From: Smittium culicis
Taxonomy: Eukaryota > Kickxellomycota > Harpellomycetes > Harpellales > Legeriomycetaceae
Length of the DNA: 10,864 nucleotides
Reading direction: 5' to 3'
NCBI GenBank assembly: GCA_001970855.1
Contig: LSSN01001024.1
Location: 1 to 10,864, forward strand
Shown: one piece after another, positions 7,253 through 10,864 of the stretch
How the letters are laid out: each line of letters starts with the position of its first letter
Position numbering within the stretch: the first letter of the stretch is position 1
Position numbers and translations under genes: made by a program
Notes under the pieces: model-generated
The model's database searches: none
What the model saw: the letters and a program-made list of their open reading frames with translations, nothing else
What the model was told of the DNA's origin: nothing

Positions 7253-7277
7253 CTTCTAGAACCTTTTAGAACATTTC
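7253..7277. promoter_or_regulatory. Five-unit alternating heat-shock-element-like cluster
   Basis: The 25 bases divide into 5-bp units cTTCt, aGAAc, cTTTt, aGAAc, aTTTc. The classical heat-shock element is alternating nTTCn/nGAAn. Three of the five units match exactly and the other two have TTT for TTC. It lies 89 bases upstream of the TATA box at 7366, a usual distance for an HSF-driven promoter. Factor binding is inferred, not shown. Confidence 0.5.
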
Positions 7278-7365
7278 ATAATATCCCGCAAGCTATTATT
7301 TGAAAATTAATATTCTTTTATAATTTTCTTTATTTAATAATATCATTTAGGTATTTTTTCAAAAG

Positions 7366-7373
7366 TATAAAAG
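7366..7373 (+). promoter_or_regulatory. TATA box (TATAAAAG) of the DIRS-like element or its terminal repeat
   Basis: TATAAAAG is followed by AGTACC and a pyrimidine-rich run. It lies downstream of the HSE-like clusters and upstream of the leader of the DIRS-like relic. It is the most plausible core promoter for the retroelement transcript, with a start expected around 7395-7410. Confidence 0.45.
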
Positions 7374-7427
7374 AGTACCCTTTTTCCATCTTTCAGAAAA
7401 ATCTGTGTATTATTTATTTTATAATAT

Positions 7428-7458
7428 TTATCCCAATAAATATATATTATCCCAATAA
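7428..7458. repeat. 12-bp direct repeat TTATCCCAATAA, two copies
   Basis: TTATCCCAATAA occurs at 7428-7439 and 7447-7458 (19-base period). Both copies contain AATAA, the first within an AATAAA. They may be polyadenylation-like signals of a terminal repeat or simple duplications. They lie between the TATA box and the hexamer tract. Confidence 0.5.
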
Positions 7459-7478
7459 TATTAAATAAATAACCCTAT

Positions 7479-7532
7479 CTTAGTATTAGCCATAGTCATA
7501 GTCATAGTCATAGTTTTAGTTTCAGTCTCAGT
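7479..7532 (+). repeat. Hexamer repeat tract in the leader of the DIRS-like element
   Basis: Nine consecutive hexamers can be read. There are four perfect CATAGT units at 7491-7514, flanked by variants ending AGT or AGC (CTTAGT, ATTAGC before; TTTAGT, TTCAGT, CTCAGT after). It is a degenerate microsatellite in the untranslated leader. The following AGTCCAAATT (7530-7539) and TAGCCCAG (7540-7547) also occur in the leader of the gypsy relic (3387-3396 and 3410-3417). Confidence 0.7.
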
Positions 7533-7599
7533 CCAAATTTAGCCCAGTATTTACTCTATCCTTCGTGCCTAACACGCCCAAGGACATACAGTTGTAACA

Positions 7600-8255
7600 G
7601 GAGCTTTCATTTGCGCTACCAGGGATTTCCAAATATTACTTTAACTCACCAATTACGGACATTGAAACAAGAAAATTCTTGGGATGCTGTCCTAGAAACA
7701 CGGGAATGGTTTATGAACCCCTATCCTTAATGAGATTGGGCTTTCCAGCGAGTTCAAGAAGAAAGATTCTAAGCTACAGGATATTCAATACAGAATATCA
7801 GGAATCACTCGCATGATTGACTACTTTGTACACAATCTACTTCAATAACAAAGCAATTTAACTTAGCTAATGCCATTGAGTTTGCAGGGCTTAGACGAGT
7901 TCTCCTATCAGACCTTGCTTCACAAATTACGCAGGTTACAATGGATAACGTCTAAAAGGCATAAATAATACCTGGTAAAGCCCCACAAATATTACCTAGC
8001 AGTGCTAAGCCTTTATTCGAACCATATGAATTTTTAGAGCACATTACTGCTTCACAGGCATTATTAAAGCAGCAATCGCAACAAAGCCAATCTACAGAAA
8101 TGCATATAATTCTAGAAGATGTAGTAAACCTGATTTTTGGCTATCAGACTCAGCAAAAAAAAATCCAATATAATCAGCCTACACAACACAAGCTCGAATG
8201 TCAAGCCAACAGCAACGGGTATAATGGGAGTTCTTGCAGCCGTCATTTTGTCTAG
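7600..8255 (+). pseudogene. DIRS-like ORF1 (gag-like), decayed
   Basis: This is the presumed structural protein of the element. Frame 1 (about 7750-7845) reads a charged helical stretch containing KLQDIQYRISGITRMIDYFV. Frame 3 takes over from about 7860 with AIEFAGLRRVLLSDLASQIT, then PGKAPQILPSSAKPLFEPYE and a Gln-rich tail, ending at TAG 8253-8255. TAA stops at 7953 and 7962 interrupt it. The R-x-x-D-x-F-V and LLSDLASQIT spacing, followed by an IPGKAP-like block, is what I associate with DIRS-family ORF1 proteins of fungi. That is recall of the family pattern, so the assignment is less certain than for the RT. No ATG could be assigned, and the 7600-7750 part is only weakly supported. Confidence 0.55.
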
Positions 8256-8281
8256 CGGGGGAGAGGGAGGAAGCAAGAGTA

Positions 8282-9338
8282 GGGTTGAGATTGAGTCTCT
8301 ATCACAAGGCGTGGGAGAGACTTACAAAAGACCATTGAGTTAGGTCGGTTATACAGGTGTCATTCAGGATCCCTCTAGCGAACCAGTCACCTACTGCAGT
8401 CAGAAATGTGCTAAAGCTGAGAAAACCTCGGTTAAACCGAGAGAGCCCGGAATTTATAGAAAAAGAAATAACGGAACTTCTGGCAAAAAAAGGCTATAGA
8501 AGAAATTTCTCCTCGGAAGCCAGGATTTTTCTCAAGAATGTTCACCGTTCCCAAGAAATCAGGAGAACTTCGACCAGTGCTCAATCTAAGACCGTTAAAC
8601 CAATTTCTACCTCAGATTCATTTCAAAATGGAGAGCTTAAGCACCGTTTGCAAATTAATAAGGAGAAAAGATTGGATGACAATAATCAAACTATCAGTTG
8701 CATTCCTGCATGTTTTAATACAAATAATCCTCCCGGAAATTACTAAGCTTCAGCTGGAGATCTCAAAATTATCGATTCCGGGTCCTACCATTTGCGCTAT
8801 CACTGAGCCCTTTAGTATTCACAAAAATTCTTCGTCCCGTTTTATAATGGGAATTACAGAGAGGGATTCGAATAGCTCATACTTAGACGACCTAATAATT
8901 CTAGCATCTTCCATAGAGGAATCTATAGCGTTCACAAATCAGTTAATGAAAAAATTGAAAACTCTGGATTTTCTGATAATTCAGATGAAATCGAATTTGA
9001 ATCCTTCACAATCAATGGTTCATCTAGTTATGAAAATAAACTCTCACCAGATGAGCCTAGAGATAAACAACGAAAATTAAGAGATCTGAGGAGAGTACCA
9101 GACAGACTAATAAAGAAGGGGGAGACAACTATACGCAATTTTTCCTTATTCCTAGGAAAAGCTCAAGCTATGGTAGTGGCTCTCTTGTCTTGACGATTGA
9201 TGAAGAGAAGACTGTTAGAACTAAAAAATTCATCACTTTCAGAGAAAAAAGATTAGAGCTCAGTTGTAAAATTGTTGATACCTGCTTTGGAAAATTTAAT
9301 ATGGCGAAGAGACAGCCTACAGGATTGGAATACAAGAT
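8282..9338 (+). pseudogene. DIRS-like reverse transcriptase, decayed
   Basis: Frame 2 (8282-8490) gives the entry block YHKAWERLTKDH, then a TGA at 8336 in place of Trp, then FRIPL and ESPEFIEKEITELLAKK. A one-base indel in the poly-A run at 8485-8493 moves coding to frame 3: MFTVPKKSGELRPVLNLRPL. Motif A follows but reads IIKLSVAFLHVL. The catalytic Asp is Lys (8688-8690) and the second Asp is Val (8697-8699). From about 8731 frame 1 carries the motif B-like FRVLPFALSLSPLVF, with a TAA at 8845. Frame 3 resumes near 8875 with YLDDLIILASS (YxDD, 8880-8891, intact) and the thumb-like segment to about 9060. Frame 2 (9074-9338) holds the connection, GKAQAMVVAL, with stops at 9191 and 9254. It cannot be functional. 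Confidence 0.9.
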
Positions 9339-9339
9339 C

Positions 9340-9723
9340 TTTCTACCGGAGATCCCAGAAGTGGAACTTTTTACAGACGCGGGCGATTTGAATTGGGGAA
9401 TTGTAGTGGTAATCAAGCACTATTCAGGTCCATGGAAGCCGCAGCAGATTCCACTAGCAATAAATGTAAAGGAGCTATTAGTTATTCTGTATGCACTAAA
9501 GCTGCCACAGATACAGGGGAGGAGTGTTTTGGTACACTCTGACAACAAGACTTCTATAGAATACATGAGGAAACAAGGAGGAACTAGATCCCAAAACCTT
9601 CTGATGGTATCGGAGGACCTATGGAAACACTGTATATCGACGGGGACGAGCCTTCAAGTGAACAATGATCCATCAATACTGAACCCTGCGGATGCCCTGT
9701 CGAGACTGACGGCGCAAACCGAA
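9340..9723 (+). pseudogene. RNase H domain of the DIRS-like Pol, intact residues in a broken gene
   Basis: RNase H degrades the RNA strand of the RNA-DNA hybrid during reverse transcription. The domain begins in frame 1 just after a one-base shift near 9336-9344 and reads VELFTDAGDLNWGIVV. It continues through INVKELLVILYALKLPQ, VLVHSDNKTSIEYM and ILNPADALSRL. All four acidic positions of the RNase H fold are present: Asp 9376-9378, Glu 9472-9474, Asp 9541-9543 and Asp 9691-9693. It is uninterrupted by stops, so this is the best preserved part of the element. Upstream RT decay means it would not be made as part of a normal Pol. Confidence 0.9.
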
Positions 9724-9739
9724 TGGTCATTATCGAAAA

Positions 9740-10140
9740 AAATTTTCAACAACATCCAGAAAATTTTCGGAGAACACGATGTGGATATGTTTGTGACCCA
9801 AAAGAACACACAGCTGAAAACCTTCGTAAGCTGGAAGCAAAACAAAGAAGCTACAATGATAAACGCCTTCAACCTTGCATGGAGGATATTAAATCAGCCT
9901 TACTGCTGTCCTCCACGGAATTTAATTCAAAAAATAATTCAAAAAGTTTTTCGAGAAAAGATGACGATTACTCTAATAACTCCTGGGTGGAATACAGGAA
10001 TATGTTATCCAGATATATTAAAAATGTCACTACAGGCTCCTATTAGGATACCTTCCACCGAGGTAGTCCCAGATCCAACAAGCGGAAAGTCGGTGATGAG
10101 AAAAACAAGGCTTGATTTTTAACATCGTAGAAGATTAGAG
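9740..10140 (+). pseudogene. Dam-like DNA adenine methyltransferase-type (MT) domain of the DIRS-like Pol
   Basis: It continues in frame 1 from the RNase H domain to the TAA at 10120-10122. Visible blocks are HDVDMFVTQKNTQLKTFVSW, NAFNLAWRIL, YCCPPRNLI, QKVFREKMTITLITPGWN and the closing Tyr-Pro-Asp-Ile-Leu motif. The V-D-x-F-x-T-x-x-N block followed by D/N-A-F-x-x-x-W and a P-P-x-N-L-I block is the arrangement of the phage-Dam-like domain found after RNase H in DIRS and PAT elements. The putative catalytic D/N-P-P-W motif reads C-P-P-R (9907-9918), so both flanking positions are changed. After GKS at about 10081 coding passes into frame 3, with TGA at 10113 and TAG at 10128 at likely Trp positions, before the recombinase frame. 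Confidence 0.7.
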
Positions 10141-10144
10141 GATC

Positions 10145-10576
10145 AGGTTCAAGGAACTAGGGTTGGCAGACTCAGCCACATGTCCTATTCTTGATATCCC
10201 ATTTGTTTCTAACAAGAGTAAAAAATACAGCTATAGCCAGAAGAAATTTATATAATGGAGAGAAAATAACAACATCTAAAATCTCCCTATTAGTCCAATA
10301 GAAATAATCAACTTCTTGAAACATGGAACAATTAATAATAACTGGAAAAGCTCAACTATATTCAGCTTTAAGGCGTCAATATTAAATATGATTTTAGATT
10401 CATCCACAATAATAGAAGACTTTACTTTTAAAAAATATTTTCAAGAGATGAACAGGTTAAACATAAAATCTTTTGATTTTCCCTCCTATGATATATCACC
10501 AATTATAGATAAGATTAAGCTTTGGGGAGAGAATAAAGCTGTCAAGATCTGGGTTATAAGAGTGCAAGGCAAGTGA
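10145..10576 (+). pseudogene. Tyrosine recombinase of the DIRS-like element, N-terminal (core-binding) domain
   Basis: DIRS elements integrate circular DNA with a tyrosine recombinase instead of a DDE integrase. Frame 2 begins RFKELGLADSA, then KKYSYSQKKFI, TAA at 10253, WRENNN, TAA at 10277 and PISPIEIINFL. It continues with the helical segment STIFSFKASILNMILDSSTI, then YFQEMNRLN, YDISPIIDKIKLWGEN, and ends at TGA 10574-10576. This all-helical layout matches the core-binding domain. The catalytic Arg-His-x-x-Arg-His-Tyr half is not recognisable downstream. A possible degenerate continuation is listed separately. The order after RT-RNase H-MT supports the call even though the catalytic residues are absent. 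Confidence 0.7.
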
Positions 10577-10640
10577 ATTAGAAGTTATATTTACTATAAA
10601 GATATTTATTTATTACTTATTAGAAAGTATACAAGATACT

Positions 10641-10776
10641 AGATGTCGAATTCAAGACAGGAAAAACGTAACCTTTTTATACTTTTTCCGTTGCTTGGTT
10701 TTAGGTCATAAACTTAAAAGAAAAACTACAGAATAAACTAAAAAGAAAGCTATAGAAAAATATCTGTTTGATTACT
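10641..10776 (+). pseudogene. Possible degenerate continuation of the recombinase
   Basis: Frame 3 reads RCRIQDRKNVTFLYFF, then GHKLKRKTTE, TAA, KKKAIEKYLF, up to a TAA inside the palindrome at 10767-10800. In DIRS recombinases the start of the catalytic domain has alternating hydrophobic strands followed by a basic stretch, which this loosely resembles. There is no recognisable Arg-His-Tyr set, so this is a weak call that could be chance. Confidence 0.2.
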
Positions 10777-10800
10777 AATCAAACTTGATTAGTAATCAAA
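10767..10800. repeat. Perfect 16-bp inverted repeat with 2-bp spacer
   Basis: The left arm TTTGATTACTAATCAA (10767-10782) and right arm TTGATTAGTAATCAAA (10785-10800) are exact reverse complements around AC. Each arm is itself palindromic around a central C or G (TTGATTA-C-TAATCAA), so the locus is a doubled palindrome. It lies just beyond the recombinase relic. It could be an element terminus, a recombination core or a Rho-independent-looking but eukaryotic structural site. Confidence 0.7.
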
Positions 10801-10831
10801 ATAAATCGTTATCGATGTTTAAAAATATGAA

Positions 10832-10850
10832 TACGTAAAATTATTACGTA
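10832..10850. repeat. 7-bp inverted repeat with self-palindromic arms
   Basis: TACGTAA (10832-10838) and TTACGTA (10844-10850) are exact reverse complements with a 5-base spacer. Each arm contains the palindrome TACGTA. It lies 32 bases after the larger palindrome. It is short enough to arise by chance but adds to the clustering of palindromes at the right edge. Confidence 0.45.
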
Positions 10851-10864
10851 AGAACAATTAAAAT

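Larger units (their letters stand above)
7366..10800 (+). mobile_element. Inactive DIRS-like (tyrosine-recombinase) retrotransposon
   Basis: The order is leader, gag-like region, RT, RNase H, Dam-like methyltransferase-type domain and N-terminal tyrosine-recombinase domain, with no aspartic protease and no DDE integrase. DIRS and PAT-type elements are defined by RT-RNase H-MT plus tyrosine recombinase; Ngaro-type elements lack the MT. The relic changes frame at least seven times across pol and recombinase and has several internal stops. The catalytic half of the recombinase is missing or unrecognisable. Terminal repeats were not identified, so both limits are approximate: the left is set at the putative TATA box and the right at the palindrome cluster. 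Confidence 0.8.

Noticed and set aside
4653..8338. In-frame TGA at Trp positions as evidence for a TGA=Trp genetic code
   Set aside because: Other TGAs in the same gypsy copy fall at Arg or Gly positions, and frameshifts, TAA and TAG stops also occur, so this is decay rather than recoding.
8137..8343. Plus-strand 68-residue frame
   Set aside because: Out-of-frame reading of the gag-like end and RT entry; the frame-3 and frame-2 translations carry the family pattern.
9190..9338. Frame-1 start of the long 310-residue frame
   Set aside because: In this part frame 2 carries the RT connection similarity; frame 1 becomes genuine only after the shift near 9336-9344, and the apparent start is a TTG.
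9168..9416. Minus-strand 82-residue frame
   Set aside because: Antisense to the RT connection and RNase H start, which have clear motifs.
9654..10046. Overlapping frames on both strands (9654-9872 minus, 9723-10046 plus)
   Set aside because: Shadows of the MT domain, whose frame-1 translation matches the DIRS pattern.
1..10864. tRNA, rRNA, CRISPR array or prokaryotic operon
   Set aside because: No cloverleaf, conserved rRNA block, spaced identical repeats or Shine-Dalgarno-led gene cluster seen.

Overview
This window looks like a very AT-rich, gene-poor stretch of a eukaryotic nuclear genome, most likely an early-diverging fungus. The fungal guess rests on the flavour of its two decayed retroelements: a Ty3/gypsy copy with fungal chromovirus-like motifs, and a DIRS-like (tyrosine-recombinase) element. 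The species cannot be named from the sequence, and nothing here looks prokaryotic.

Layout: 1-621 is the 3' end of an unrecognised host-like gene, open at the left edge. 622-2430 is AT-rich intergenic DNA with one clear hairpin and one doubtful minus-strand reading frame. From 2432 the base composition changes. Two head-to-tail 105-bp copies (about 77% identical), each starting TGTCAYAACC, lie in a strongly C-over-G-skewed tract, followed by CCAAT and CACGTG motifs; I read this as a probable decayed 5' LTR. A Ty3/gypsy relic follows: gag with a zinc knuckle (3433-4284), protease (from 4299) and the first half of reverse transcriptase (to 5471), where it stops abruptly. RNase H, integrase and a 3' LTR are absent. 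5472-6720 is extremely AT-rich with no gene.

From 6729 there is a TATA box preceded by a strong inverted A/T repeat, then two overlapping short reading frames (6851-7021 and 6961-7125) that resemble one small frameshifted gene of unknown function. The second runs into two arrays resembling heat-shock elements: five nGAAn units at exact 10-bp steps (7117-7161), then five alternating TTC/GAA-type units (7253-7277), with a TATA box at 7366. This is followed by a DIRS-like relic: hexamer-rich leader, gag-like region, reverse transcriptase (YLDD retained, motif A Asp lost), RNase H (all four acidic residues retained), a Dam-like methyltransferase-type domain, and the N-terminal part of a tyrosine recombinase. 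At least seven frame changes and several stops show it is dead. Perfect palindromes follow at 10767-10850.

The two retroelements lie in the same orientation and both lack their 3' portions. The most interesting signal is the heat-shock-like promoter architecture directly upstream of the DIRS-like body, because Dictyostelium DIRS-1 is known to carry heat-shock promoter sequences in its terminal repeats.
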